Shown: positions 36,221 to 46,334, numbered from the stretch's first letter. The stretch is DNA of 64,000 nt from Leptospira yanagawae serovar Saopaulo str. Sao Paulo = ATCC 700523 (GCF_000332475.2 NZ_AOGX02000013.1:124001-188000); one strand, 5' to 3'. The notes: generated by a model not told the origin, from the letters alone. A program made the numbers and translations.

Positions 36221-36727
36221 ATGAAAAAATTTCTCAAAACGGCTCTCGTCGGTTTATTGTCCTTTGGTCTTCTTTCCAATTGTTTTGGAAAATTCGGTGC
36301 AATTAAAGCAGTGTATTCCTTTAATGCAAGCATCCAAATTGGATCAGGAAAACTTGCTGGTTTCTTTCGATCATTGCTTATGATTTTCCCATTGTACATT
36401 GCTTATGGCTTTGGTAGCTTTTTAGATATTTTCATCTTTAACTTAATCGAATTCTGGACTGACAGAAATCCAATTGCGATGTCTGAATATGACTTCGATG
36501 GAAAACTTGTGAAAGAATATTCTGAAAACGGCCAAACCATCACTCTCACCTATTCTGAGTGGGGAAAGGTATTACGTATGGATGCACCGACTCCGAATGG
36601 AATTGAATCTGTTTATTTCTTAAAGGAAAAACCAGAAAAAGCATACCGCCTCATCAACGGAAAGTATGTAGAAATCCAACAAGTGAGTGGACCCATCCTC
36701 CCTCCTATGAGTGCAAAACACATTTAA
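36221..36727 (+). CDS. DUF3332-family lipoprotein
   Basis: A 168-residue lipoprotein with an N-terminal signal ending at LLSNC (Cys about residue 21). The AVYSFNASIQIGSGKLAGFFRSLL segment and the central hydrophobic stretch (FPLYIAYGFGSFLDIFIF) match DUF3332 proteins of unknown function. AGAGGTAGG precedes the ATG. A strong terminator follows directly, so it appears monocistronic. Confidence 0.8.
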   Translation: MKKFLKTALVGLLSFGLLSNCFGKFGAIKAVYSFNASIQIGSGKLAGFFRSLLMIFPLYIAYGFGSFLDIFIFNLIEFWTDRNPIAMSEYDFDGKLVKEYSENGQTITLTYSEWGKVLRMDAPTPNGIESVYFLKEKPEKAYRLINGKYVEIQQVSGPILPPMSAKHI

Positions 36728-36734
36728 TCCCACA

Positions 36735-36758
36735 ATTGCCCCTAATTTTAGGGGCAAT
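36735..36758 (+). terminator. Strong hairpin terminator after the DUF3332 gene
   Basis: A perfect 11-bp inverted repeat, ATTGCCCCTAA/TTAGGGGCAAT, starts eight bases after the DUF3332 stop. The following sequence is only weakly T-rich (CTTTGG). Confidence 0.75.
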
Positions 36759-36778
36759 CTTTGGCCGATACTATCCAT

Positions 36779-37843
36779 ATGAAGCGAACTCTTTTTGGCC
36801 TTTTCCTTGTATTTTTTGTTTGGAGGTGCCAAACACCAAAAGAAGTGATGGTTCCGAACTTCCCCTCACAATCGGAACAAATCAATTTGAATCGCATCAA
36901 AATGATCACCAAACAAGAGGCAAATCCATCACAGGATTCAAAAAAACCTCTTACACAAGAACCTGGAGTGAATATTGAATTCTCTGAAAACAAAATCCCA
37001 TTCATCCAATTGGATTTGTTTTTTGAAGATGCAGGCATTAGTATCATCGAAGAGATCATAGCAGGTACGATCATCGAACACCACATAGTTGCTCTAAACC
37101 AAAAAGGGGAAATCATTGCAAAACAACCGGTAAACTTCCAAGCTTATGAAATTTTGGAAACAAAAACAGAAGTCATGCGAAACAAAGTGATAGTCGGTGA
37201 ATCTAAAAAACCAGTAAAGGTGAATAGCACAACACCAGAAACAAGAGTCACAAGAGAAGCCATCGAAAGGCAATACACCGATCGTGACACAGTGCCTCAA
37301 GTTTTGGAAATTTTCGATGGGAAAGTACCAAATCCTGGCGAATACATCAGCATTTATTTAGAACTAACGTATGTAAATCCGCACCTTGAGCCAAATTGCG
37401 AATCGTATGGTGGGAATTGTTTTGGCGCCAAACAAAAGTTTTTCGAAGATGTAACGACTCGAAATCGTAGAGAATTGGATATCTTAAGAAATCGTTATGT
37501 GAATGGAGAGATTGCACAATTTCCAAATCTGACCCTTGAAGAACAATCAGAATTCAAAACCAATATCAAATCAAAAATTGATTCGACCAATGGAAGTTTT
37601 GGACCAAGGCATGCGTATACAAAATTCTTTTTTAGAGAATGGAATTTGGTATCTTCTCCAAGATACTTCCGAATTTTATCCGTTGGAAAACTCGGCCGTC
37701 AATCATCGTTAGACGAAGCAAAAGATGAAAAACAAACGGATGAATCAAAAGAGAAAGGCATTTCTGATAAAGCTGAAGGTCATTCGATTTTTGACTCACC
37801 TACTCATACCAAACATAAAAAAAGAGTGATCCAAACTCCTTAA
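36779..37843 (+). CDS. Lipoprotein of unknown function
   Basis: A lipoprotein of about 354 residues with signal MKRTLFGLFLVFFVWRC, Cys17 being the probable lipidation site. I prefer ATG 36779 because the frame extending upstream would need a TTG inside the terminator region and would spoil the signal peptide. A middle region (about 75-200) is beta-rich, with two Cys in NCESYGGNCFG. The C-terminus is hydrophilic, Lys/Glu-rich and probably disordered. I recognise no enzymatic motif. Confidence 0.75.
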   Translation: MKRTLFGLFLVFFVWRCQTPKEVMVPNFPSQSEQINLNRIKMITKQEANPSQDSKKPLTQEPGVNIEFSENKIPFIQLDLFFEDAGISIIEEIIAGTIIEHHIVALNQKGEIIAKQPVNFQAYEILETKTEVMRNKVIVGESKKPVKVNSTTPETRVTREAIERQYTDRDTVPQVLEIFDGKVPNPGEYISIYLELTYVNPHLEPNCESYGGNCFGAKQKFFEDVTTRNRRELDILRNRYVNGEIAQFPNLTLEEQSEFKTNIKSKIDSTNGSFGPRHAYTKFFFREWNLVSSPRYFRILSVGKLGRQSSLDEAKDEKQTDESKEKGISDKAEGHSIFDSPTHTKHKKRVIQTP

Positions 37844-37853
37844 TTGTATGTCC

Positions 37854-37883
37854 TTTGGGTGAAGGGAATTACCCTCACCCAAA
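37854..37883. terminator. Bidirectional hairpin terminator
   Basis: TTTGGGTGA-A-GGG and CCCTCACCCAAA form a 12-bp stem with one bulge around AATTA, between two convergent genes. Runs of T flank the minus-strand direction only weakly. Confidence 0.75.
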
Positions 37884-37894
37884 CCAATTCCAAG

Positions 37895-38251
37895 TTAGGC
37901 GGCCTTTTCTTCCTTTTTCCCTCTCATCCCATCAAACCGAACTGTAGTTGCGGTCACCGTAACTTTGGAACGGCTTTCCCCGTCAGGAGTTTTCCAACGA
38001 TTTTGTTTTAGATTGCCCATCACTGTTACTTTACTTCCCTTTTTAAGGTATTCAACACAGTTTTCCCCTAGTTTTTCCCAGGCATCCACTTCGAAAAAAG
38101 AAACATCGTCTTTGTCCTTAGCATCTTGTGAGTATTGGGAATGGTTCACAGCCACTGTGAAATGTGCCAGTGACTTTCCACCTGAAATTGATTTTTCTTC
38201 TGGGTCAGCAGTTAGATTTCCATCCAGAATGATGTACGATAGATTTTTCAT
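37895..38251 (-). CDS. Single-stranded DNA-binding protein (short paralogue)
   Basis: A 118-residue OB-fold protein of the SSB family. It shows the opening LDGNLTADPEE, the ISGGKSLAHFTVAVN strand, the FFEVDAWEKLGENCVEYLKKGSKVTVMGNLKQNRW block and a C-terminal KEEKAA. It lacks the long acidic tail (DDDIPF type) of housekeeping SSB, so it is more likely an accessory SSB. Confidence 0.88.
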   Translation of the reverse strand: MKNLSYIILDGNLTADPEEKSISGGKSLAHFTVAVNHSQYSQDAKDKDDVSFFEVDAWEKLGENCVEYLKKGSKVTVMGNLKQNRWKTPDGESRSKVTVTATTVRFDGMRGKKEEKAA

Positions 38252-39904
38252 TTGAAGTTCCTTATTACAGTTTTATGGCCACAGATTCATAGGTTCAAAA
38301 CTTTAGGATTGGTTAAAAAAATTTCCCTTGGTACAAGTCCTGAAAAAGAAAAAAATCTGATATTTAGGATAGACATTCAATTTATTTACATTAAGAATTT
38401 ATCTGTGGGACTTGCCGATTCAGAAATTTTAGAACTATTAACGACGATTAGTCGAGAATTGGTTTGTTTACACGAAACCGATGGAACTTACCTTTATGTC
38501 AGCCCCAATGCAAAATCAATCATTGGTTATGATCCAATCGAACTGCTTGGTAAAAATCCATATGATTTTTTCCATCCTGATGATAGACGATTGATTTTTG
38601 AAAGGGCCCACCAACCCTTACTTCAAGGTGCAAAAAATATCAATCCCACCTTTCGTTTTTTACACAAAAACGGAACCTATATTTGGTTACAAAGTGACAA
38701 TCGCCTCATCACACATCCAAACTCTGGCAAACAGTACTTACATACCTCATCTAGAGATATCTCTGAAAAAATTGAGTCCGATGCCAACTTAGCCCTTTCG
38801 GAACGAAAGTTTAAAACACTTTTTAAAGACTCACCGATTGGACTTGTTCTCTCCAGCAAACAAGGTTACATCGATGATGTAAATGAATCCTTTGCTAAAT
38901 TTTTAGGGTACGAAACCTTTGAACTCTTGGGAAAACATTTTTCTGAAATTAGTTCTCTTGGAGAACTCGAAGAAAATTTGCGTTACCGTGATTCTGTGCA
39001 AAAAGGAATGATTGATCACTATTCAATCGAAAAACAATATTTGCACAAACAAGGCCATTTGGTTTGGGCTTATATCACTGTTACAGTATTACGAAATGAT
39101 GATGGACAACCAATTTACTATTTGGCACAAATCATTGATATCGACGAAAGGAAAAAAACAGAAACCCTTCTTTTAGAAAACAATGAACATTTAAAGGCAA
39201 CTAAAAACTCACTTCTCATCCAAAACAAACAACTCCAATCCTACAACCAAATCATTTCCCACCACCTTCGCGCTCCCGTGAGCAATTTACGAAGTTTGGT
39301 AGACCTATTAAAAGTCACGGACTCTCAGGAGGAAAGACAGGAATTACAAAACCATTTAGAAGCAGTCACCGAAAGTTTAGAAACGGTTCTATCGGAGCTC
39401 ATCACCACATTAAAAATACAAAATTTAGAAAATTACCATCCCGAATGGATTCCTATCAAAGATTTGGTTTCCAAGGTTTGTAAACTGATGGAAGGAGAAC
39501 TTGCCCAAAGGAAAGTGCAAATAGAATCCAATCTTACCGATCAGGATCGAATTTTTGCCTCGAAGGATTACTTAGAAACCCTCCTCATCCAACTTTTCAG
39601 CAATTCCATCCAATTTGCAGACCAAAAGCGAGAACTTCGGATCAACATTGAGTCGTTTCGTGTTGGGACAGAAACCTCCCTTTCCTTTTCCGATAATGGA
39701 ACGGGGATCGATTTATCTCGGTATGGAGACCAAATTTTTCAGATGAAAAAGACTTTTCATCGTCATATGAGTGGGAAGGGCCTTGGTTTGTTTTTAATGA
39801 AATACATGATGGAATCCATGGGTGGTCGGGTCGATGTCACTTCGAAACCTGATGAAGGTGCTACCTTCCTGCTCCATTTTCCGAATGGGGGGAACAAAAC
39901 ATGA
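38252..39904 (+). CDS. PAS-PAS sensor histidine kinase
   Basis: A cytoplasmic hybrid-less histidine kinase with two PAS/PAC domains (about 60-175 and 185-310), an intact H box (ISHHLRAPVSNLRSL, near residue 335) and an HATPase domain with N (LFSNSIQF), G1 (SDNGTGIDL) and G2 (GKGLGLFLMK) boxes. The first 51 codons from TTG 38252 look unlike coding sequence; GTG 38405 is an equally good start. Its ATGA overlap with the following receiver gene shows that they form a two-component pair. Confidence 0.87.
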   Translation: MKFLITVLWPQIHRFKTLGLVKKISLGTSPEKEKNLIFRIDIQFIYIKNLSVGLADSEILELLTTISRELVCLHETDGTYLYVSPNAKSIIGYDPIELLGKNPYDFFHPDDRRLIFERAHQPLLQGAKNINPTFRFLHKNGTYIWLQSDNRLITHPNSGKQYLHTSSRDISEKIESDANLALSERKFKTLFKDSPIGLVLSSKQGYIDDVNESFAKFLGYETFELLGKHFSEISSLGELEENLRYRDSVQKGMIDHYSIEKQYLHKQGHLVWAYITVTVLRNDDGQPIYYLAQIIDIDERKKTETLLLENNEHLKATKNSLLIQNKQLQSYNQIISHHLRAPVSNLRSLVDLLKVTDSQEERQELQNHLEAVTESLETVLSELITTLKIQNLENYHPEWIPIKDLVSKVCKLMEGELAQRKVQIESNLTDQDRIFASKDYLETLLIQLFSNSIQFADQKRELRINIESFRVGTETSLSFSDNGTGIDLSRYGDQIFQMKKTFHRHMSGKGLGLFLMKYMMESMGGRVDVTSKPDEGATFLLHFPNGGNKT

Positions 39905-40299
39905 ACCCCAAAATTTGTATCATTGATGATGATAAAATTTACCAATTCACCACGAAGAAAATCATTTCCAATGCAGGAATCACAGGAGAAGTACTGATTT
40001 TTTCAGATGCGGAACATGCATTAGAATTTTTGCAAAAAGGATCACATACCAAAGAATCTTTACCAGACATTGTTTATTTGGATATCAATATGCCCTTTAT
40101 GGATGGTTGGCAATTTTTGGAAGCCATAGAACCATTATTGCCTCAGTTTCCGAAACAGGTTCAAATTTATTTGGTCAGTTCTTCTGTTGATGATGCAGAT
40201 ACAGAACGTGCTGCCAAAATTTCTTATGTCGCTGGTTATATTTTCAAACCATTTACCAAAGAAAAACTTTTGGATTCTTTGGCCCATTTACATTCTTAG
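39901..40299 (+). CDS. Single-domain response regulator
   Basis: A 132-residue CheY-like receiver with no output domain. Acidic pocket IIDDD (residues 8-10), phospho-acceptor Asp in VYLDINMP (near residue 60), the Ser/Thr in LVSSS, and Lys in FKPF are all present. It overlaps the PAS kinase by four bases. Downstream, 29 bases away, lies the glutamate-synthase-like gene and then an intact receptor cyclase. Confidence 0.93.
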   Translation: MNPKICIIDDDKIYQFTTKKIISNAGITGEVLIFSDAEHALEFLQKGSHTKESLPDIVYLDINMPFMDGWQFLEAIEPLLPQFPKQVQIYLVSSSVDDADTERAAKISYVAGYIFKPFTKEKLLDSLAHLHS

Positions 40300-40328
40300 C
40301 TTGTCAACATCTCACTTCGAAGGTAGAA

Positions 40329-41891
40329 ATGGACGCACAAATGATGAATGAAATGCTGAATTGGATCGAAACAAATCCCTTGTCCGCCACTTGGATTGGA
40401 CTCTTTCTTTTTTTTGTCGCTGTCTTCGTGCGTGACATCACACAAAAAAAGCACACCATTCAAAGAAATTTTCCCATCGTCGGAAGGCTTCGGTATTTTT
40501 TAGAAATGATTGGCCCGGAACTCAGACAATACTGGGTTGCCAATGACAAAGAGGAACGTCCTTTCGATCGCACAGAAAGAAGTTGGATTTATGCGACTGC
40601 CAAAGGCCAAAACAACAATTTTGGATTTGGAACCACTGAAATCCAATACGAACCTGGTTACCCCATCATCAAACACAAAGCCTTTCCGTTTCCAGAATCC
40701 AAAGCATATGTGCATAATGGTGATCCAAGTTGTATCCCTTGTCTCAAAATCATTGGTCCAAAACGAAAATTTCCCTATCGTCCATATTCCATCGTCAACA
40801 TATCCGCAATGTCATTTGGATCCTTAGGCAAAAATGCAGTCCTTGCATTAAACCGAGGAGCAAGAGATTCCGGTGCTTACCATAACACGGGTGAGGGGGG
40901 ACTTAGCCATTACCACATGGAAGGTGCGGACATTGTTTGGCAAATTGGAACAGGTTACTTTGGAGCTCGTGACCATTCAGGAAAATTCAATTTAGATGTT
41001 CTTAAAGAGAAAGTGGGGAAAAATGCCTGCGTAAAGATGATTGAAATCAAATTGTCTCAGGGCGCCAAACCAGGCAAAGGTGGAATCCTCCCTGCCAAAA
41101 AAGTAAACGCAGAAATTGCAGCCATCCGCCATGTGGAAGAAGGAAAGGATTGTATATCACCTAACTCACATTCTGAATTTACCAATGTCAAAGAACTGGT
41201 AGAATTCATAGAAAGGGTTGCAGGTGGAACAGGATTGCCTGTGGGTATTAAAAGTGCTGTGGGTGAAATAGAATTTTGGCAAGAACTAGCAGACGAGATG
41301 AAACGCACTTCCAAAGGACCAGATTTCATCACCATTGATGGTGGTGAAGGGGGAACGGGAGCGGCACCACTCACTTATGCTGACCATGTCTCCTTACCTT
41401 TCAAAATTGGATTCCAAAGGGTATACACACTTTTCCAAAAAGAAGGGATTTCAGACCAAATTGTTTGGATTGGATCAGGTAAATTGGGATTCCCAGACAG
41501 GGCAGTTGTTGCCATTGCTATGGGTTGTGATCTCATCAATATTGCAAGAGAAGCCATGTTGTCCATAGGTTGCATCCAAGCACAAAAATGCCATACCGAC
41601 CATTGTCCCGCTGGTGTCGCCACACAAAACTGGTGGTTACAAAGAGGTGTGGATCCTGAACTCAAAGGGAAACGTGCCGCCAAATACATCCAAGGGTTTC
41701 GTAAGGAACTTTTGAGTTTGGCCCATTCGTGTGGCTACGAACACCCGGGACAATTCACAGGACAAGACATTGAAATCAGTATGGGGATGAACCGTTACCA
41801 AACGTTAGAGGGACTACTCGGTTACAAACGTGATGAAGTGAAGTTTACAAAACTCCAGGACTATACAGTTTTTCCTAAACGACAAGCTTAA
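40329..41891 (+). CDS. FMN-binding glutamate synthase-like protein with N-terminal membrane segment
   Basis: A 520-residue protein matching the central/FMN domain of glutamate synthase large subunit: GEGGLSHYHMEGADIVWQIGTGYFG, AKPGKGGILPAKKVN, and the FMN-binding TIDGGEGGTGAAP. A Cys-rich QKCHTDHCPAGVATQ motif, corresponding to the 3Fe-4S region, follows. The amidotransferase domain is missing, as in stand-alone GltB-like proteins. One hydrophobic segment near residues 18-36 may anchor it. The next gene's ATG starts directly after its stop. Confidence 0.87.
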   Translation: MDAQMMNEMLNWIETNPLSATWIGLFLFFVAVFVRDITQKKHTIQRNFPIVGRLRYFLEMIGPELRQYWVANDKEERPFDRTERSWIYATAKGQNNNFGFGTTEIQYEPGYPIIKHKAFPFPESKAYVHNGDPSCIPCLKIIGPKRKFPYRPYSIVNISAMSFGSLGKNAVLALNRGARDSGAYHNTGEGGLSHYHMEGADIVWQIGTGYFGARDHSGKFNLDVLKEKVGKNACVKMIEIKLSQGAKPGKGGILPAKKVNAEIAAIRHVEEGKDCISPNSHSEFTNVKELVEFIERVAGGTGLPVGIKSAVGEIEFWQELADEMKRTSKGPDFITIDGGEGGTGAAPLTYADHVSLPFKIGFQRVYTLFQKEGISDQIVWIGSGKLGFPDRAVVAIAMGCDLINIAREAMLSIGCIQAQKCHTDHCPAGVATQNWWLQRGVDPELKGKRAAKYIQGFRKELLSLAHSCGYEHPGQFTGQDIEISMGMNRYQTLEGLLGYKRDEVKFTKLQDYTVFPKRQA

Positions 41892-43967
41892 ATGAAAAAA
41901 CTCGTTTTCCTTTCCTTATTTTTCCTCATCAGCTGTTTATCGGAAGAAAGGAATGTCAATAAAGAAGGGAAAAATGGGTTTATCAACTTAAAACAACATT
42001 CCTTCCGAGAAGAACCATATGTTGCTCTGTTTGGCGAATGGAAATTTTATTGGAATACCTCGCCCACAAACATCATAGAACGGGAAAGTGATGTCAGTAT
42101 CCAATTACCAAACCATTGGAATGGATACCCGATGGATTATGGCAAACTACCAGGTTTTGGACATGCAAGTTTTCGCATGAAGGTCCAACTACCGGATGAT
42201 TTACAAGAGACTTTGGCTCTCACTGTCCATGAACAGGACACATCGTACGAAATTTATATCGATGGAAAGTATTATGGAGGATCAGGATCCCCTGCAAGTA
42301 ATACAGTGCAGTTTGTACCAATGGTGAGGTCCACCATTGTTGTTTTACCGCAAAAATCAAATATCACTATCGATTTGTATGTTGCCAATTATGTTCATAG
42401 AAAAGGTGGTATCTGGAATGATATTGTATTATCACCTTATACCAAAGCAGAATCTCGTCTCACCAAACATAAAATCAACGAAACCATCCTTTCTTCCATT
42501 TTTGCTTTTGTCGGCATTTTCTTTTTGGTCATGTATTTTTATAATCGAGATGGAAAACAAACCCTTGGCATCTTTTTGTTTTCACTGGCTGTTTTATTAA
42601 GAACCATTTCAACAGGAGAACGTATCATCCTAGAGTTTGTGGATATGCCTTATTGGCTATTACTTCGAGTGGAATACTTGTCTTGGTACTGGTCAGCCCC
42701 ACTCCTTTACCATTATTTTTATACAATCTTTCCTGGAGATTTTTCTAAAAAAGTTGGCAATGTTTTTTATGGCCTTTCTGTTCTCCTAACATTTGGACTT
42801 TTTCTCCCTCCTGTGTATTTCACAGAAACTGCATCCATATATCCAATAGCATTTGTATTAAATGGTTTATTTGTTTTGTTTTATTTGTTTCGGTCATTCA
42901 AAAACAAAAGAATGGAAGCAAAACCACTGTTATTTGGGATCTCTCTTATTTTAGTTGGTGCCACCAATGATATATTACATGCAGAAGCAATCATCCACAC
43001 AACTTATATTGCACCATCAACCGTTGTCATTTTTGTATTTTTACAAGTATTTACTTTTGGAAGGATTGTCCGCCAAAACATCATCAAAACCTTGGAATTT
43101 GCGGAAGAACAAAAACAATTTAGCTCTTCCTTCAGTCGATTTGTTCCAACTGAATTTTTATACCACTTGGGAAAAGATGACATCCGTCAAGTGGACTTGG
43201 GAGACCAAGTCCAAAAACGAATGACCGTACTCTTTGCCGACATTCGATCTTTCACTGAATTTTCCGAGACCCTTACACCCAAGGAAAACTTTGACTTTCT
43301 CAACAGTTACTTACAAAGGGTTGGTCCAATCATCAGGCACAATCATGGATTTATTGATAAGTTTATCGGTGATGCTGTGATGGCTCTTTTCCCATATAAT
43401 ATCAATGATGCTGTGAAAGCTGCTGTTGAAATGCAAGAAGCCATTCGAATTTACAATAGCCATCGAGCAAAATGTGGTTATATCCCGATTGAAGTTGGAA
43501 TCGGAATCCACACTGGAAATTTAACTCTTGGTATTTTGGGTGAACACAAACGGATGGAAGGAACAGTAATTTCTGATGCAGTGAATTTAGCATCTCGCAT
43601 TGAAGGAATCACCAAGTTATTTTCTGCTCGCATCGTCATTAGCGCAGAAACCTTCATTGAAGCTTCTGAAACTTTGGGATTCCATTACCGTTTGCTTGAC
43701 CGAGTCAACATCAAAGGTAAAACCGAATCTGTTTTCGTAGTAGAAGTGTTAGATGGATATGAACCAGAAAAAGCTTCTCGTTTGATCGCATCAAAAGATG
43801 ATTATACACTGGCATTGGATGCTTACAGAAGAGAGGATTTTGAGGAAGCCTTGGAAGCTTTTTCTTCCTTAATCGATCAAAATCCCGATGATTCTGTTTC
43901 TCGATTGTTTTGCGAACGTTGTAAGGAATCCTTAGAAAAACAAAAATTAGAATCTGGATACAGTTAG
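41892..43967 (+). CDS. DISM-7TM receptor class III adenylate cyclase (complete active site)
   Basis: A 691-residue lipoprotein receptor cyclase (signal FFLISC, Cys15) with the same order as the pair at 2411-6663: DISM domain (GEWKFYWN), 7TM, cyclase domain (about 445-610), TPR-like tail. Every catalytic residue is present: metal Asp450 and Asp494 (FIGDAVMA), Asn565 and Arg569 (AVNLASR), the purine Lys/Asp pair typical of ATP specificity, and NIKGK. It should therefore work as a homodimer and is a useful internal reference for the degenerate pair. It starts directly after the glutamate-synthase-like stop. Confidence 0.92.
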   Translation: MKKLVFLSLFFLISCLSEERNVNKEGKNGFINLKQHSFREEPYVALFGEWKFYWNTSPTNIIERESDVSIQLPNHWNGYPMDYGKLPGFGHASFRMKVQLPDDLQETLALTVHEQDTSYEIYIDGKYYGGSGSPASNTVQFVPMVRSTIVVLPQKSNITIDLYVANYVHRKGGIWNDIVLSPYTKAESRLTKHKINETILSSIFAFVGIFFLVMYFYNRDGKQTLGIFLFSLAVLLRTISTGERIILEFVDMPYWLLLRVEYLSWYWSAPLLYHYFYTIFPGDFSKKVGNVFYGLSVLLTFGLFLPPVYFTETASIYPIAFVLNGLFVLFYLFRSFKNKRMEAKPLLFGISLILVGATNDILHAEAIIHTTYIAPSTVVIFVFLQVFTFGRIVRQNIIKTLEFAEEQKQFSSSFSRFVPTEFLYHLGKDDIRQVDLGDQVQKRMTVLFADIRSFTEFSETLTPKENFDFLNSYLQRVGPIIRHNHGFIDKFIGDAVMALFPYNINDAVKAAVEMQEAIRIYNSHRAKCGYIPIEVGIGIHTGNLTLGILGEHKRMEGTVISDAVNLASRIEGITKLFSARIVISAETFIEASETLGFHYRLLDRVNIKGKTESVFVVEVLDGYEPEKASRLIASKDDYTLALDAYRREDFEEALEAFSSLIDQNPDDSVSRLFCERCKESLEKQKLESGYS

Positions 43968-43969
43968 AA

Positions 43970-45265
43970 TCATTTTCGATTCACTTGCCACCGGTAACCT
44001 ATCCCTAATATCACACCCACTACCAACACTCCCAATGTAAGTTTTGGTTCAGCGTAGGCAACGGAACCAAATGCAACCAATCCAATTACTATTGCAAGGA
44101 TTGGCAAATAGGGATAAAAAGGTGCTTTGTATGGCCGGTTGAGATTTGGTTCTTTTTTATGTAGGGCCAAATAAGAAACTAAACTGAAAACATACATCCC
44201 ACACGCACCTAACGCTGATATGGAGATGAGTTCGGCAGTATCCAAAAATACCATACAAAAAATTCCAAGAGTCCCACCCGTGAGGACTGCATTTTGAGGT
44301 ACAAAACTTTTATGACTTAATTTTGATAAATACAGAGGTAAGTATCCACTTTTACTCATTGCATATAACAAACGTGAATTGCCTAAGATGATGCCAAAAA
44401 GGGAGGCTACCAAACCAAAAAGTCCTATAAAGGTAAATAAAATGGGCCAAATGGAACCTTCACCATATAACTTATGCAATACGAATGACAACGGATATTC
44501 CAATCCGGATACTTCTTCTGTACTTGTCACGGAAGCCGTGAAGACAAATATCATTCCCGCAAGCACAAGTAAGGTAAAAATTCCTGCTATGTATCCTTTC
44601 GGAATGTCTTTTTCTGGATGTTTTACTTCTTCAGCCGCAAGAGCCACGCCTTCTACTGCCAAAAAAAACCAAATGGCAAAGGGAATGGAAAGGAGAATCG
44701 AGGGAAGTGAGAGTGATTCCAAATCGGGAAGTTTCGGGATTTGGTTGTTTGGCAAAAAGGGAAGGAGTAAAGACAAATACAATAAAAGTCCAAAAACAGC
44801 AATGATCGTAACTAATAATTCAAATCTTGCAGTTTGTTTGATACCAGTTAAATTGATAAAGAGTAAGAGTAAAAACATACCAATTCCAGCACCAAATGAA
44901 GGTATCATGGGAAACAAAAAATGGATGTATCCACCAAGTGCAGATGCAATGGCAGGTGGTGCTAACAAAAACTCAACCAAAACAAGATACCCTGTAAAAA
45001 ACCCAAAGGAATCACCTAATGCTCGTTTCGCATAGGCAGAAGGTCCACCAGCTTGTGGGATACTAGCTGCAAGTTCCGTAAAACACAAAGCAAACATCAG
45101 ATAAAAAATCGCAATCCACAGGATTGCAATCCCAAACTCCCAAAAACTTGCCTTTGCCCATCCGAAGTTCCAACCAAAATAATCACCAGAGATCACAAGC
45201 CCCACAGCCATTCCCCAAAGGTGGACGGAGTGAAGTGCTTTGTGTAGTTTTTGTCCCTCTTCCAT
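43970..45265 (-). CDS. APC-superfamily amino acid permease
   Basis: A 431-residue transporter with about 12 TM helices. GMAVGLVISGDYFGWNFGW near residue 15 is the conserved helix-1 substrate motif, and VEGVALAAEEVKHPEKDIPKG near residue 205 is the typical APC loop segment. The sequence around these is closest in style to ethanolamine/amino-acid permeases. The exact substrate is not determined. It ends two bases from the convergent cyclase gene. Confidence 0.9.
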   Translation of the reverse strand: MEEGQKLHKALHSVHLWGMAVGLVISGDYFGWNFGWAKASFWEFGIAILWIAIFYLMFALCFTELAASIPQAGGPSAYAKRALGDSFGFFTGYLVLVEFLLAPPAIASALGGYIHFLFPMIPSFGAGIGMFLLLLFINLTGIKQTARFELLVTIIAVFGLLLYLSLLLPFLPNNQIPKLPDLESLSLPSILLSIPFAIWFFLAVEGVALAAEEVKHPEKDIPKGYIAGIFTLLVLAGMIFVFTASVTSTEEVSGLEYPLSFVLHKLYGEGSIWPILFTFIGLFGLVASLFGIILGNSRLLYAMSKSGYLPLYLSKLSHKSFVPQNAVLTGGTLGIFCMVFLDTAELISISALGACGMYVFSLVSYLALHKKEPNLNRPYKAPFYPYLPILAIVIGLVAFGSVAYAEPKLTLGVLVVGVILGIGYRWQVNRK

Positions 45266-45491
45266 TGTTTCCTTTCTCCTTTGCTTTACACTTCCCTAAC
45301 TTGTATTTGCGCATCAATTCGATGTAGATCAGTTCTACAACTCAAACAAAACCAATAGAACAATCGTTCTGTGGCAGAAATATGGTGCAATTTTGTCATG
45401 TTATTTCATATTTTCATTATATTTCTTAATTGCACTTGAGAAACATTCTAATAAATATAGGACAAATCCTAGATTTTTTGGTAATGATTCT

Positions 45492-46313
45492 ATGCGAAAC
45501 CACAAACTAACATTCCTTATCCTTGTATTCTTACTCATTTTGCCTCTTCAAGCCGTACAAACAATTTTGTTAAAACAAGGAAAGTCGATCAAAGGGATAG
45601 TCACTAACCAAAACGTGGACTCTGTCGAGGTAGATACCCAAAACGGCAAACATATGGTCATTTCTAAAAAATCTGTCTTGAAAATCATTTACAAAGACAT
45701 CGCCGAAGCAGAAGAAGAGAAAATTAGAAAAGAAGAAGAAGAAAAAAGAAAACAAGAAAAAGAAAAAGCCATCGCAGCCAAACAAGAAGAGATTCGAAAG
45801 CGCAGAGAATCCCTAGCCCAACAAGAAGCCGAAAACCGAATGAAAATCCAAGAAGGGAATGTGGCAACTCACAGCCTTCGTGATTCCTTTGTGTTAACCT
45901 CTGTAGCCGACGGAAACATGATCACTTTGGCTCCCGAATCAGCAAAATGCCAAACCTTTAAAGAATATCCGGAATACTTTTGGTTGTTTGGTGCCCTTCG
46001 TTTTTATGAACCAAATTGGGATGAATTACTTCCCAAAGACAACCGCCCAGTTCGCATCAAACAAACATCCACTTGGACCGATATGGCAATCACCTTACTC
46101 GGTGGATTTGCCATTACTATCACACGTAAAACAATAGTCGTGGATGTTTGCGAGGGAAGTGGTTTCCGTATGGTATCTGATTCCGAAATCAAACGAATCA
46201 AAGAAGAAGCGGTGGAACAAATCAAAACCGAACAAGAGTTAAAGGAAGCAGAAGAAAAATACGAATTAGAACAATTAGAAAAAGATTTAGAAACTTTGAA
46301 AAGAAAGAGATAG
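45492..46313 (+). CDS. Exported coiled-coil protein, unknown function
   Basis: About 273 residues. I chose ATG 45492 because it begins a good signal peptide (LLILPLQAVQT); the frame upstream is open but adds an unlikely extension. A short beta domain (GKSIKGIVTNQNVDSVEVDTQ) precedes a very charged Glu/Lys/Arg coiled coil (about 75-120), then a compact domain with hydrophobic ITLLGGFAITITRK, and a second Glu/Lys coiled coil at the end. Unknown role, probably envelope-associated. A gap of 226 bases with no feature I recognise precedes it. Confidence 0.7.
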   Translation: MRNHKLTFLILVFLLILPLQAVQTILLKQGKSIKGIVTNQNVDSVEVDTQNGKHMVISKKSVLKIIYKDIAEAEEEKIRKEEEEKRKQEKEKAIAAKQEEIRKRRESLAQQEAENRMKIQEGNVATHSLRDSFVLTSVADGNMITLAPESAKCQTFKEYPEYFWLFGALRFYEPNWDELLPKDNRPVRIKQTSTWTDMAITLLGGFAITITRKTIVVDVCEGSGFRMVSDSEIKRIKEEAVEQIKTEQELKEAEEKYELEQLEKDLETLKRKR

Positions 46314-46334
46314 GAATCCAAAAGGTTACTTCAA

